Shown here one piece after another: positions 35,866-44,216 of a stretch of 53,526 nt of DNA. The position numbers were made by a program, and so were the translations under genes. Source of the DNA: an uncultured Gammaproteobacteria bacterium (GTDB lineage: Bacteria; Pseudomonadota; Gammaproteobacteria; Pseudomonadales; Pseudohongiellaceae); NCBI GenBank assembly GCA_903837345.1, contig CAILUG010000004.1, positions 1-53,526 of the forward strand, given 5' to 3'. Each line of letters starts with the position of its first letter. Positions within the stretch are counted from its first letter, which is position 1. A model generated the notes under the pieces. The model worked only from the letters and a program-made list of their open reading frames with translations. It was not told the DNA's origin and did no database searches.

Positions 35866-37692
35866 ATGAGCACCTTCGACCCCCAGGCTTTCCTGCAACA
35901 TGCCAGCAACAAGCCCGGCGTGTACCGGATGCTGGATGCGCAAGGCGAGACCCTCTATGTCGGCAAGGCCAAAAATCTCAGGAAACGGCTGGGTTCCTAT
36001 TTCCGTGCGTCCGGCCTCGACAGCAAGACCATGGCGCTGGTCGGTCACATCCACAACATTGAAACCACCATCACCAGCAGTGAAACCGAAGCCTTGCTGC
36101 TGGAACAGAACCTGATCAAGGACCAGCGGCCGCCCTACAACATCCTGCTGCGTGACGATAAATCCTATCCCTACATCTTCCTGTCATCGAAAGACCAGTA
36201 CCCGCGTTTTGCGCTGCATCGCGGTGCCCGCAAGGAACCGGGCGACTATTACGGGCCATTTCCCAGCGCCAGCGCAGTTAGGGAATCGCTTTTCGTGTTG
36301 CAGAAGGTGTTTCATGTGCGGCAGTGCGAGGACAATTTCTTCCGCAACCGCACCCGGCCGTGTCTGCAATACCAGATCAAGCGCTGTTCCGGCCCTTGCG
36401 TGAACCTGACCACGCCAGAGGACTATGCCGAAGATGTGCGTCATTCGGTGATGTTCATCGAAGGTCACAATGACGAGGTGACGAAGGAGCTGGCCGTGCG
36501 CATGCAGGCGCTGTCGGAGCAGCTGCGCTTTGAGGATGCGGCAGTATTGCGCGATCAGGTGCGCGATCTGCGCATGATCCAGGAACGCCAGTATGTCGAT
36601 GGCGAAAAAGGCGATGTCGATGTGCTGGCGCTGGTGGAAGCCGCCGGGGTGGTGTGCATCCACGTGATGCTGTTTCGCGACGGACGCCTGCTGGGCAGCC
36701 GCAACCATCTGCCCAAGTTCGTGCTGGAGACCACGGCCGCTGCCCAGCTGCATGCTTTTATCGGCCAGTATTATCTGAACAGTGATCACCAGTTCAAATT
36801 GCCGCGGGAAGTGATCTGCAATGTGGAACCAGATGAAGCCGACAGTCTGGCTGCCGCGCTGTCACAAGTGGCTGGTCGCCAGGTCACCATCGCCACCCGT
36901 GTGAAGAGTCATCGCCAGAAATGGCTGGAACTGGCCCTCACCAATGCAGCCCAGGGCGTGCAGGACAAACTCAATTCGCGCCAGAGCATTGAGCGTCGCT
37001 TTGCTGCGCTGGCCGAAGCCCTGCAACTGCCGGCACTGCCGCAACGACTCGAGTGCTTCGATATCAGTCACACCATGGGAGAAGCCACCGTGGCCTCGTG
37101 TGTGGTGTTTGACCAGAGCGGTCCGCTCAAATCCGACTATCGCCGTTTCAATATCGAAGGCATCACTGCCGGCGATGATTATGCGGCGATGAAACAGGCA
37201 CTGACACGGCGTTTCACACGGCTGCTGAAAGGGGAATCCCGCATGCCCGACATCCTGCTGATTGACGGTGGTCTGGGTCAGCTGAAGATGGCAGAAACCG
37301 TGATGGCAGAGTTGGGCATAACAGAGGTGCTGCTGATGGGCATCGCCAAGGGCATCAGCCGCAAGGCCGGGCAGGAAACCCTGATCATGGGCGGTTCGCA
37401 TCTGGAGCTGGCCTTGCCCACCGAATCGCCGGCCCTGCATTTGTTGCAACATATCCGCGATGAAGCCCACCGCTTTGCAATCACCGCCCATCGCCAGCGG
37501 CGCGGCAAGGCCCGCACCCGCTCGCAACTGGAAACCATTCCTGGCATCGGCCCGAAAAAGCGGCGGGAGCTGTTGCAACATTTTGGGGGGCAGCAGGAAA
37601 TCAAGCGGGCCAGCATCGAAGATCTGCAGCGGGTAGCCGGTATCAGCCGGCAACTGGCAGCAACAATCTACGAATATCTGCACAGTGCATGA
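35866..37692 (+). CDS. uvrC: Excinuclease ABC subunit C
   Basis: Dual endonuclease of nucleotide excision repair. The 608 residues contain the GIY-YIG domain (PGVYRMLDAQGETLYVGKAKNLRKRL, about 17-41), the short UVR region near 200-235 that binds UvrB, the RNase-H-like C-terminal nuclease (ECFDISHTMGE; DILLIDGGLGQL), and a final helix-hairpin-helix pair (IPGIGPKKRREL...VAGISRQLA). It precedes pgsA, a widely conserved pairing. Confidence 0.97.
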   Translation: MSTFDPQAFLQHASNKPGVYRMLDAQGETLYVGKAKNLRKRLGSYFRASGLDSKTMALVGHIHNIETTITSSETEALLLEQNLIKDQRPPYNILLRDDKSYPYIFLSSKDQYPRFALHRGARKEPGDYYGPFPSASAVRESLFVLQKVFHVRQCEDNFFRNRTRPCLQYQIKRCSGPCVNLTTPEDYAEDVRHSVMFIEGHNDEVTKELAVRMQALSEQLRFEDAAVLRDQVRDLRMIQERQYVDGEKGDVDVLALVEAAGVVCIHVMLFRDGRLLGSRNHLPKFVLETTAAAQLHAFIGQYYLNSDHQFKLPREVICNVEPDEADSLAAALSQVAGRQVTIATRVKSHRQKWLELALTNAAQGVQDKLNSRQSIERRFAALAEALQLPALPQRLECFDISHTMGEATVASCVVFDQSGPLKSDYRRFNIEGITAGDDYAAMKQALTRRFTRLLKGESRMPDILLIDGGLGQLKMAETVMAELGITEVLLMGIAKGISRKAGQETLIMGGSHLELALPTESPALHLLQHIRDEAHRFAITAHRQRRGKARTRSQLETIPGIGPKKRRELLQHFGGQQEIKRASIEDLQRVAGISRQLAATIYEYLHSA

Positions 37693-37700
37693 GATAGCGG

Positions 37701-37729
37701 TTACCCGGGAGGGGTTCTTTGGTTAGAAT
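37701..37729 (+). promoter_or_regulatory. Candidate promoter for pgsA
   Basis: TTACCC, 17 bases, TAGAAT in the 63-base gap between uvrC and pgsA. The -10 is good, the -35 moderate. pgsA may also be read from uvrC transcripts. Confidence 0.35.
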
Positions 37730-37755
37730 CCGGAAAACCCCGATGCCAGCCGCTC

Positions 37756-38313
37756 ATGAATCTAGCCAATTTTTTCACCTGCCTGCGTGTGATGCTGATC
37801 CCGGTATTCATGCTGGTCTATTACATCGATTTTCCCTGGCATCACTTGTTTTCGGCCGGCATCTTCATTGTGGCCTGTTTTACCGACTGGCTGGATGGCC
37901 ACACTGCCCGCCGCCTCAAACAAACCTCACGTTTTGGTGCCTTTCTGGATCCGGTGGCCGACAAGCTGCTGGTGGCGATTTCACTGGTAATCCTTACGGC
38001 CAGCTATCCGAGCCCCTGGTATGTGGTGCCGGCCGCGCTGATCGTGGCACGCGAAGTCCTGGTGTCGGCGTTGCGGGAATGGATGGCCGAACAGCAGCAA
38101 CGGGATGCAGTGGCAGTGGGGCGTATTGGCAAATGGAAAACCACGATCCAGATGATTGCGATCGGCGTGCTGCTGGCCACGGACCGGCACGGTTTCGAAT
38201 GGCTGTGGATGGCTGGATTTGTCCTGATCAATGTAGCGGCGGTGCTGGCCTTGTGGTCGATGTTTGTCTATCTGCATAATGCCTGGCCACAGATAAAAAA
38301 CGGTATGAAATAG
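37756..38313 (+). CDS. pgsA: CDP-diacylglycerol-glycerol-3-phosphate 3-phosphatidyltransferase
   Basis: Inner-membrane enzyme of phosphatidylglycerol synthesis, 185 residues, about five helices. The CDP-alcohol phosphotransferase signature is complete: Asp44, Asp47-Gly48, Ala51-Arg52, Gly61, Asp65 and Asp69 in TDWLDGHTARR...GAFLDPVADK. Length is typical. Immediately followed by the promoter of the tRNA cluster. Confidence 0.96.
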   Translation: MNLANFFTCLRVMLIPVFMLVYYIDFPWHHLFSAGIFIVACFTDWLDGHTARRLKQTSRFGAFLDPVADKLLVAISLVILTASYPSPWYVVPAALIVAREVLVSALREWMAEQQQRDAVAVGRIGKWKTTIQMIAIGVLLATDRHGFEWLWMAGFVLINVAAVLALWSMFVYLHNAWPQIKNGMK

Positions 38314-38315
38314 GG

Positions 38316-38343
38316 TTGACATAAAAGCGTCAAAGTTTAGAAT
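38316..38343 (+). promoter_or_regulatory. Strong promoter for the tRNA cluster
   Basis: Perfect -35 TTGACA, 16 bases, -10 TAGAAT, followed by a GC-rich GGCGACC stretch of the kind seen at stringently controlled stable-RNA promoters. It starts 3 bases after the pgsA stop and about 115 bases before tRNA-Gly. The leader contains a small perfect hairpin, CCCACA with TGTGGG, at 38363-38377. Confidence 0.75.
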
Positions 38344-38432
38344 GGCGACCTCTTTGCAGGAGCCCACACAGTGTGGGATCTGGAATTCGAAGCAGCAGCA
38401 ACGCTTTGAATACAGAAGACAAATTGGTTAAT

Positions 38433-38508
<76 letters not shown>

Positions 38509-38604
38509 ATTTGCCGTCCACTCCTTGTCTCGGATTGGGTTCGGCATCAGCTTGAAAATGACCAGTCAAAAGTGGCTGATCAGTAGCTGATAAAAAGAGA
38601 TCAA

Positions 38605-38678
38605 GGCTGGATGGCAGAGTGGCCATGCAGTGGACTGCAACTCCACGTACGCCGGTTCGATTCCGACTCCAGCCTCCA
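38605..38678 (+). tRNA. tRNA-Cys(GCA)
   Basis: 74 bases including CCA. Acceptor GGCTGGA pairs with TCCAGCC; anticodon stem GTGGA/TCCAC encloses CTGCAAC, anticodon GCA. It lies 96 bases after tRNA-Gly, probably in the same precursor. Confidence 0.97.
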
Positions 38679-38740
38679 TTCATGTATTGGCAATTGCGCT
38701 GTTCAAGAGCTTCAGGCGCAGATCAGGTTCAATTGCTTCG

Positions 38741-38792
38741 AACGCCGCGGGCGCTTTTCTTCTTGTCAGGAAACGCCGCGGGCGCTTTTCTT
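38741..38792 (+). repeat. Tandem 21-bp repeat with terminator-like hairpins
   Basis: Two identical 21-base copies (38741-38761 and 38772-38792, 31 bases apart) between tRNA-Cys and tRNA-Leu. Each has a short GC hairpin (CGCC, loop GCG, GGCG) followed by CTTTTCTT. They look like duplicated intrinsic terminators, which would separate the Gly-Cys transcript from tRNA-Leu, or like processing sites. Confidence 0.6.
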
Positions 38793-38836
38793 TTCCTATC
38801 CCGCCACTGCATCGGCACCTATAATTCCCCTGATTC

Positions 38837-38924
38837 GCCCGGGTGGTGAAATTGGTAGACACAAGGGACTTAAAATCCCTCGGCTTAATAGGCCGTACCG
38901 GTTCGATTCCGGTCCCGGGCACCA
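38837..38924 (+). tRNA. tRNA-Leu(TAA)
   Basis: 88 bases including CCA, with a long variable arm as expected for class II. Acceptor GCCCGGG pairs with CCCGGGC; anticodon loop CTTAAAA gives TAA. Confidence 0.96.
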
Positions 38925-38945
38925 GCTTTCGCTGCTACACAGCTA

Positions 38946-38964
38946 CAGCTGGCGTAGCCAGCTG
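38946..38964 (+). terminator. Hairpin after tRNA-Leu
   Basis: CAGCTGGC and GCCAGCTG form a perfect 8-bp stem around GTA, 21 bases after tRNA-Leu and 38 before pdxJ. No T-run follows, so it may mark the tRNA 3' end or pause transcription rather than act as a full intrinsic terminator. Confidence 0.35.
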
Positions 38965-39002
38965 GTCAAGCGCATCCTGATCTGCAAAAGAAGAAAGAAG
39001 CC

Positions 39003-39734
39003 ATGACAGCACTGAGCGTCAACGTCAACAAACTCGCATTGCTGCGCAATTCGCGCGGACGCAACTTTCCGGATGTGGCGCAGTTTGCCGAACGATTTCT
39101 TGAACTCGGGGTGCATGGCATTACCGTGCATCCGCGGCCGGACGAACGTCATGTGCGATTCGATGACCTGCCGGTGCTGGCTGGCATCGTCAGCAATTAT
39201 CCCGGCCGTGAATTCAATATCGAAGGTTATCCATCCGAAGATTTTCTGCAGATGGTGATTGCTGCCAAACCGCACCAGTGCACGCTGGTCCCGGATGCGG
39301 CAGAGCAGCTGACCTCCGACCATGGCTGGAATCTGCATCAGCATTTGCTGTGGCTGCAGCCGAAAGTCGCACTGCTGAAGCAACACAACATCAGGGTGTC
39401 ACTGTTTCTGGATCCTGATCCGGCGCAGGCCGTATTGGCGGCGGCGACTGGTGCCGATCGTATCGAGTTGTACACGGAAAGTTATGCAGCAGCGTTTGCG
39501 ACACCGGCAATGGGTCGGGTGCTGGAGCAATGCCGTCTCACCACCAAAGCCGCCGTGGCCGCTGGTCTTGGTGTGAATGCCGGCCACGATCTGGATTTGC
39601 AGAATCTGCCCGAATTTCTTGCTGCCGACGATGTGCTGGAAGTCTCGATCGGACACGCGCTGATCGTGGAATGCATAGAGCAGGGCATGGAACAGGTGAT
39701 CAGGCAATATCTGCGGATTTGCAACGGGCACTGA
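39003..39734 (+). CDS. pdxJ: Pyridoxine 5'-phosphate synthase
   Basis: Final ring-closing enzyme of the deoxyxylulose-dependent vitamin B6 route, condensing amino-acetone phosphate and DXP. The 243-residue TIM barrel shows LSVNVNKLALLRNSRG, GITVHPRPDERHV, EFNIEGYPSEDF, CTLVPD and GLGVNAGHDLDLQNL. A purine-rich AAGAAAGAAG precedes the ATG. It normally sits after recO; here it follows the tRNA cluster. Confidence 0.96.
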   Translation: MTALSVNVNKLALLRNSRGRNFPDVAQFAERFLELGVHGITVHPRPDERHVRFDDLPVLAGIVSNYPGREFNIEGYPSEDFLQMVIAAKPHQCTLVPDAAEQLTSDHGWNLHQHLLWLQPKVALLKQHNIRVSLFLDPDPAQAVLAAATGADRIELYTESYAAAFATPAMGRVLEQCRLTTKAAVAAGLGVNAGHDLDLQNLPEFLAADDVLEVSIGHALIVECIEQGMEQVIRQYLRICNGH

Positions 39735-39780
39735 ATGCCGGGGTCTGCAATGACCGTGTATTCACTGCGTTAGTCCTTCG

Positions 39781-40704
39781 TCACCGCAGCCATTGTGAAA
39801 TCGCCAGAGTGATGACACTGGCTGTCACGCAAGCCAGCACCAGTGCCGGCCACCGGAAACCTTTTTGCTGTGGCTGCGCGCGCTGTCTGTCAATTTTGAC
39901 ATCGCCGGTATCTTCCATAGCCCGCCTGACATGCACCGGACTCACCCTGGTTTCGCCGCGGCCATAGGCCACCAGCATGGCCTTGTGCGCGAGGATGTTG
40001 ATCAGTCGGGGAATGCCGGCACTGGCAGCATACAGCTCATCCATCGCTTTGTTGTTGAACAGATTGACACCGGGGAACCCGGCTTTGGCCAGCCGCTGAT
40101 TTATGTAGCTGGACATTTCCTCGCGTGACAGCATTGGCAATACATACGAAAACGAAATGCGCTGCTTCAGCTGCCGCAGTGTCGGGCGATTCAGCATATC
40201 GTTCAATTCGGGCTGGCCAAATAGCACTATCTGCATCATTTTTTCCGACTCGGTTTCCAGATTGGACAGCAGCCGCAAGGCTTCAATGCTTTCCACCGGC
40301 ATGGCCTGGGCTTCGTCGAGCAGGAACACCACTTTTTTGCCTTGCTGTTTGAGGCTGATCAGTTTGTTGTTGAGCTGGGTGAGAATGTAATCGCGCCCTT
40401 GGTCGGCGGTGAGCGGCAGATTGAGTTCTGCTGCCAGCGCCAGCATCAGGCCGTCGGGGGTGAGAAAGGGATTGGGAATATAGGCAGTGATGAAAGGATG
40501 GCCCAGTTTGTTCAACAACTGCCGGCACAGCAGGGTTTTCCCGGTGCCCACTTCGCCGGTGATCTTGATGAAACCTTCACCACCTGCCAATGCCTGCAGG
40601 ATGTCGGAAAATGCCCGCTGAAAACCGCGCAAATCCACGATGAAATCAGTATTCGGCGTCAGCGTGAACGGAAGTTCGCGTAATCCAAAAAAATCCAGAT
40701 ACAT
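39781..40704 (-). CDS. MshM/ExeA-like AAA ATPase with C-terminal membrane anchor
   Basis: ATPase of the ExeA/GspA/MshM family, 307 residues. N-terminal [20 protein letters not shown] is typical of this group. Walker A GEVGTGKT is at 50-57, Walker B VVFLLDEA at about 125-132, a sensor region GQPELNDML follows, and a single hydrophobic helix lies near the C-terminus (about 284-305). The peptidoglycan-binding domain of ExeA/GspA is absent, which favours MshM, an ATPase of MSHA-type pilus clusters. No other msh, pilus or type II secretion gene is in the window, so its partners are elsewhere or it acts alone. Confidence 0.85.
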   Translation of the reverse strand: MYLDFFGLRELPFTLTPNTDFIVDLRGFQRAFSDILQALAGGEGFIKITGEVGTGKTLLCRQLLNKLGHPFITAYIPNPFLTPDGLMLALAAELNLPLTADQGRDYILTQLNNKLISLKQQGKKVVFLLDEAQAMPVESIEALRLLSNLETESEKMMQIVLFGQPELNDMLNRPTLRQLKQRISFSYVLPMLSREEMSSYINQRLAKAGFPGVNLFNNKAMDELYAASAGIPRLINILAHKAMLVAYGRGETRVSPVHVRRAMEDTGDVKIDRQRAQPQQKGFRWPALVLACVTASVITLAISQWLR

Positions 40705-40811
40705 GGTGTCGGTTACAAGTAGGCCTTAGACTATGGGCCGAAATACTAGCAGTGCCGTTTACAATAAGAATCGGGAAAAATTCCCCAATTCACCCCTCAT
40801 CGGAGCCCCGC

Positions 40812-41450
40812 ATGTTTGCCTCCACCAAGCACAAGCTGGTTGAAAAATCGCAGGCGTTGCCAGGTCGCACCACGCCGATAACGGTGAGCCCGCGTCATCT
40901 GGTGCTGGGCCATCCCATGCAGCCACCGTTTCCGCCCGGCCTGGAACAGATTGAGTTGGGGCTGGGTTGTTTCTGGGGAGCCGAGCGGCTGTTCTGGCAG
41001 ATGGACGGGGTCTATACCACAGCAGTGGGTTATGGCGGCGGCTTCACAGTGAATCCCGCCTATCAGGAAGTTTGCAGCGGGCTGACCGCGCATGCCGAGC
41101 TGGTGCTGGTGGTGTTTGATCCTGCGATAACCAGTCTCGACGCTGTGCTGCAGACTTTCTGGCAGGCACATGATCCCACCCAGGGCATGCGACAGGGCAA
41201 TGACAGTGGCACCCAGTATCGTTCGGCGATCTATGCGGACTCTGAAGCGCAACTGGCTGCGGTGCAGGCTTCAGCCGGGCGCTATCAGCAGGCCTTGCAG
41301 CAAGCCGGGCTCGGCACCATTACTACTGAAATGCGCAGGGCCGGCCCGTTCTATTATGCCGAGGATTATCACCAGCAGTACCTCGCCAAAAATCCGGACG
41401 GCTACTGCGGCCTGCGCGGAACCGGAGTAACATGCCCCAATGCAAGCTGA
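40812..41450 (+). CDS. msrA: Peptide methionine-S-sulfoxide reductase
   Basis: Repairs oxidised methionine (S-epimer). 212 residues with the catalytic Cys53 in [43 protein letters not shown], and C-terminal resolving cysteines in [14 protein letters not shown]. The frame is open to 40752; the ATG at 40812 has CGGAG upstream and gives the E. coli-like length. The last 11 bases overlap the following nucleotidase start. Confidence 0.95.
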   Translation: MFASTKHKLVEKSQALPGRTTPITVSPRHLVLGHPMQPPFPPGLEQIELGLGCFWGAERLFWQMDGVYTTAVGYGGGFTVNPAYQEVCSGLTAHAELVLVVFDPAITSLDAVLQTFWQAHDPTQGMRQGNDSGTQYRSAIYADSEAQLAAVQASAGRYQQALQQAGLGTITTEMRRAGPFYYAEDYHQQYLAKNPDGYCGLRGTGVTCPNAS

Positions 41451-42345
41451 AATCAACAAACTGATCGTTGCCATCTCGTCCCGCGCCTTGTTCGACCTCG
41501 ACGCCAGCAACCAGGTGTTCGAGCGCGACGGGGTGGAAGCCTACCGGCAATACCAGATCGCGCACGAAAACGAACCGCTGCATCCCGGTGATGCCTTTCA
41601 TCTGGTCAAGAAACTGCTGCACATCAACAAACTGCTGGGCCAGCAGCGGGTGGAAGTGATCTTGCTGTCGCGCAATACCGCTGATACCGGCCTGCGCATC
41701 TTCAACTCGATCCAGCATCACGGCCTCGACATCAGCAAGGCCGCGTTCTGCGGTGGCGACAGCCCCTACCGCTATATCACTGCCTTCAACAGCCACCTGT
41801 TCCTGAGCACCAACGGTTTTGATGTGCGCCAGGCACTGGAACATGGCGTAGCCGCGGCCACCATTCTGCCGTCGAAAGCTGCCAACACGGATGACTACAA
41901 ACTGCGCTTCGCGTTTGACGGCGACGCCGTGCTGTTTTCCGACGAGGCCGAGCGCATCTACAAGGCGCAGGGCCTGGCCGAATTCACACGTAGTGAGCGC
42001 GAAGCCGCCAAAACTCCGCTCAGCGGTGGTCCATTCAAACCGTTCCTGGCTGCGTTGCAGATGTTGCAGAAGGAGTTCAAGGCCGGAGAGTCACCGATTC
42101 GCACCTGTCTCGTTACTGCGCGTGCCGCACCGGCTCACGAGCGCGTGGTGCTGACGTTGCGCAACTGGGACATCAAAATCGACGAATCACTGTTCCTGGG
42201 CGGTCTCGACAAAGGTGTGTTCCTCGGTGCCTACAATGCCGACGTATTCTTCGACGACCAGCAGGGCCACTGTGAATCGGCCAGAGGCCACGTTGCCACC
42301 GGCCATGTGCCGAGCGGCATCGCCAACCAGCGGCCGGTTTCCTGA
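41440..42345 (+). CDS. 5'-nucleotidase (NT5C1-type)
   Basis: Cytosolic 5'-nucleotidase of the family shared with eukaryotic NT5C1, dephosphorylating nucleoside monophosphates. 301 residues; key stretches are [16 protein letters not shown] (about 12-27), [49 protein letters not shown] (haloacid dehalogenase-like DGD), and [11 protein letters not shown]. It begins inside the msrA gene and precedes thrH, another HAD-fold phosphatase, by 29 bases. Family is confident; preferred nucleotide unknown. Confidence 0.9.
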   Translation: MQAEINKLIVAISSRALFDLDASNQVFERDGVEAYRQYQIAHENEPLHPGDAFHLVKKLLHINKLLGQQRVEVILLSRNTADTGLRIFNSIQHHGLDISKAAFCGGDSPYRYITAFNSHLFLSTNGFDVRQALEHGVAAATILPSKAANTDDYKLRFAFDGDAVLFSDEAERIYKAQGLAEFTRSEREAAKTPLSGGPFKPFLAALQMLQKEFKAGESPIRTCLVTARAAPAHERVVLTLRNWDIKIDESLFLGGLDKGVFLGAYNADVFFDDQQGHCESARGHVATGHVPSGIANQRPVS

Positions 42346-42374
42346 TCCTGTTTAATGATGTGTGGTAATGAACA

Positions 42375-42989
42375 ATGGAAATAGCCTGCCTTGATCTGGA
42401 AGGGGTGTTGATCCCGGAAATCTGGATCGCCTTCGCCGACAAAACCAATATCCCCGAATTGCGCGTGACCACCCGCGATCTGCCTGACTACGATGTGCTG
42501 ATGAAACAGCGGCTGCGCATTCTGGCCGAGCATGGTCTGGGTCTGAAGGAGATCCAGCAAGTGGTGTCGACGATGCAGCCGTTGCCGGGTGCGGTGGAAT
42601 TCGTCAGCTGGCTGCGCCAGCATTTCCAGGTGGTGATCCTGTCGGATACCTTCTATGAATTTGCGATGCCGTTCATGCCGATGTTAGGCAACCCGACTTT
42701 GTTGTGTCACAGGCTGGTGGTGGATGACAAAGGTAAAGTAGTGGATTACGTGATTCGCCAGAAGGATCCGAAGCGGCATGCGGTGCTGGCGTTCAAGAGT
42801 TTGAACTACCGGGTGATTGCGGCAGGAGATTCCTATAACGATACCAGCATGCTGGGTACGGCTGATGCGGGCTTCCTGTTTCATGCGCCTGATAATGTCA
42901 TCAAGGAGTTTCCGCAGTTTCCTGCTGTGCATACATATGATGAGTTGAAAGAGCTATTTCGTCAGAATAGTCAGCGTCAGGTTATTTAA
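42375..42989 (+). CDS. thrH: Bifunctional phosphoserine phosphatase/homoserine phosphotransferase
   Basis: HAD-superfamily enzyme that dephosphorylates phosphoserine and can move phosphate to homoserine, described in Pseudomonas. 204 residues with the nucleophile Asp7 in LDLEGVL, Ser90-Asp91-Thr92 in LSDTFYEF, a conserved Lys, and GDSYNDT (151-157). Length is right for ThrH and shorter than SerB. Its stop is only two bases before the inverted repeat of the toxin-antitoxin segment. Confidence 0.95.
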   Translation: MEIACLDLEGVLIPEIWIAFADKTNIPELRVTTRDLPDYDVLMKQRLRILAEHGLGLKEIQQVVSTMQPLPGAVEFVSWLRQHFQVVILSDTFYEFAMPFMPMLGNPTLLCHRLVVDDKGKVVDYVIRQKDPKRHAVLAFKSLNYRVIAAGDSYNDTSMLGTADAGFLFHAPDNVIKEFPQFPAVHTYDELKELFRQNSQRQVI

Positions 42990-42991
42990 GT

Positions 42992-43019
42992 TCAGCGCAC
43001 AGCCTTGGGCCGGTAGCGG
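42992..43019. repeat. Left arm of a 28-bp perfect inverted repeat
   Basis: 28 bases that recur exactly, in reverse complement, at 44107-44134. The arms enclose 1,143 bases carrying the toxin-antitoxin genes. The arm begins two bases after the thrH stop. A further TTCTG matches beyond one mismatch. Confidence 0.9.
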
Positions 43020-43041
43020 GTTCTGCGACACGCCACAAGTA

Positions 43042-43157
43042 CCGGCAAGCCGGCCCAGCCACTCGGCAAAGCCGAGTGTCGTTCCGCTTCGCGCAAAGCT
43101 CCGCTTTGCAAACGCTCAGCTCCACCCCTGTAGGCTCGCCTCCGGCCATCCATGGCC
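43042..43157. repeat. Cluster of four perfect hairpins
   Basis: Consecutive hairpins: CCGGC/GCCGG (43042-43053), CACTCGGC/GCCGAGTG (43060-43078), GCAAAGC/GCTTTGC (43093-43109) and GGCCAT/ATGGCC (43144-43157). The whole 42990-43256 gap has no gene and looks like repetitive intergenic DNA. The GGCC...GGCC hairpin resembles one in the element before gapB. Confidence 0.6.
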
Positions 43158-43227
43158 TCCGACGGTTTCAGAAGTGTATCTCTGCCCAAGGCTCTCAGGT
43201 TCAAAGCGAGATTCTTCCTAAAATAAT

Positions 43228-43245
43228 CAGGGACAGACCACATTT
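43228..43245. repeat. 18-bp direct repeat, left copy
   Basis: CAGGGACAGACCACATTT here matches 44060-44077 in the same orientation with one mismatch, so the toxin-antitoxin genes lie between two direct copies. The core (GGGACAGACCAC) resembles ends seen with REP-associated or IS200-like elements, from memory only. Confidence 0.6.
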
Positions 43246-43256
43246 TTTGGTTCCAA

Positions 43257-43679
43257 CTATCTGATCCTTTTGAGTGTGTTGAGGGCGGCAGCAGGGCTCA
43301 GGATGTGAACCGCTCGCCAAGGATGAAGGACCAAAAGATCCTTGTCGCCAGTAACGATAAGGTCTGCTTTGGCGGCCAGGGCGCACGCCAGCACATGGTC
43401 ATCATCGGCATCACGGCAAACTTGGCGAGTAAGTTTTCTTGAGGGTACTGACATCGCCATTTGTTGATAGCGATAGAAATAGCCGTCCGCCTCAAGCCCT
43501 GAAGCCGCAATTGTTTTTGCCAGCTTGGGGCTGTGAAGCAACTTGCTGAGCTCATCGAGTAACACATCGCTGGTGTAAAAGGAAAATCCGTTTTCTGTTA
43601 CGTAATCCAGCAGCCCTGCAGGAGTACCCGACCAAAGAAAAGCAGATACCAGTACATTGGTATCCATGACCAGTTTCAT
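43257..43679 (-). CDS. PIN-domain toxin (VapC-like ribonuclease)
   Basis: Toxin component of a type II toxin-antitoxin pair; PIN proteins are Mg-dependent RNases. 140 residues with acidic catalytic residues Asp6 (MDTNVLVSAFLW), Glu43 (LLDELSKLL), the Asp cluster 92-94 (CRDADDDHVLACA) and Asp112/Asp114 (IVTGDKDLL). It belongs to the family of chromosomal PIN toxins often annotated as COG1569-like. Its ATG shares a base with the antitoxin stop (TGATG), so the pair is translationally coupled. No catalytic residue is missing. Confidence 0.88.
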   Translation of the reverse strand: MKLVMDTNVLVSAFLWSGTPAGLLDYVTENGFSFYTSDVLLDELSKLLHSPKLAKTIAASGLEADGYFYRYQQMAMSVPSRKLTRQVCRDADDDHVLACALAAKADLIVTGDKDLLVLHPWRAVHILSPAAALNTLKRIR

Positions 43680-43924
43680 CAGCGTTTTCGGGTTTTACGA
43701 GCAGCGCGTATGGTTTTTACTTCGCTCTGGATTTCATCCAGCGACAGGGGGGGAATCCCCGCAGCGGCAATACGCCTGGTTCCTTCCCGTATTTCTTTCA
43801 GCGCTTTCCTGCGCATGGCGTCCTCCAGCAGGGCTTTGAGATTCTTGGGCGTGAGCAAGCCCGCTTCCTGCACATCATGGGCAAGACGATTGGGCAACTC
43901 CAGTGTGAGTTCCAGCTTTGTCAT
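43679..43924 (-). CDS. Antitoxin of the PIN-toxin pair
   Basis: A small charged protein of 81 residues encoded directly upstream of the PIN toxin, as expected for an antitoxin. N-terminal KLELTLELPNRLAHDVQEAGLL suggests a short ribbon-helix segment; the C-terminal half is rich in Arg, Lys and Glu and probably wraps the toxin. The frame continues to an ATG at 43957 (92 residues). The internal ATG at 43924 is preferred because AAGAAGAAG lies 6 bases before it. I do not recognise a named antitoxin family with certainty; the assignment rests mostly on context. Confidence 0.75.
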   Translation of the reverse strand: MTKLELTLELPNRLAHDVQEAGLLTPKNLKALLEDAMRRKALKEIREGTRRIAAAGIPPLSLDEIQSEVKTIRAARKTRKR

Positions 43925-44059
43925 CACAGGCTTCTTCTTGCGAACGCTTGTCGTCATAAGTGTAGTCTGGCTTCAGCCGTTTTGCCGTGAATTTTGCACC
44001 AGTTCGCCCAGTGATAGAAGAATCCTCGCCGTCGCTGCCAAAGGCTGCGGCGCGAACTT

Positions 44060-44077
44060 CAGGAACAGACCACATTT
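44060..44077. repeat. 18-bp direct repeat, right copy
   Basis: Matches 43228-43245 in the same orientation at 17 of 18 bases. Lies in the gap between the antitoxin and the right inverted-repeat arm; the rest of 43958-44163 holds no gene I can support. Confidence 0.6.
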
Positions 44078-44106
44078 CGCGCAGAGGGGAGAAACCCACA
44101 CAGAAG

Positions 44107-44134
44107 CCGCTACCGGCCCAAGGCTGTGCGCTGA
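44107..44134. repeat. Right arm of the 28-bp inverted repeat
   Basis: Exact reverse complement of 42992-43019. Ends 30 bases before the marR promoter. No target-site duplication is visible outside the two arms. Confidence 0.9.
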
Positions 44135-44163
44135 CCCCATTCAACCTTTCACCCAGATCAATT

Positions 44164-44192
44164 TTGCATCCCGCCAAATGCCATGCTATCCT
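44164..44192 (+). promoter_or_regulatory. Promoter of the marR-efflux operon
   Basis: TTGCAT, 17 bases, TATCCT, located 34 bases before the marR ATG. The -10 abuts the palindrome at 44191-44216, which fits repression by steric blocking. Confidence 0.6.
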
Positions 44193-44216
44193 AATCATTA
44201 GCTAGCTAACTATTAG
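44191..44216. promoter_or_regulatory. Operator-like palindrome for the MarR regulator
   Basis: A 26-base palindrome with perfect core TTAGCTAGCTAA and outer CTAAT/ATTAG arms; only two symmetric positions fail to match. It covers the expected transcription start, typical for an autorepressing MarR-family protein. Confidence 0.65.

Noticed and set aside
40773-40785. Small GGGAA/TTCCC hairpin before msrA
   Set aside because: Five base pairs in an ordinary leader; no T-run or link to a known element, so not distinguishable from chance.
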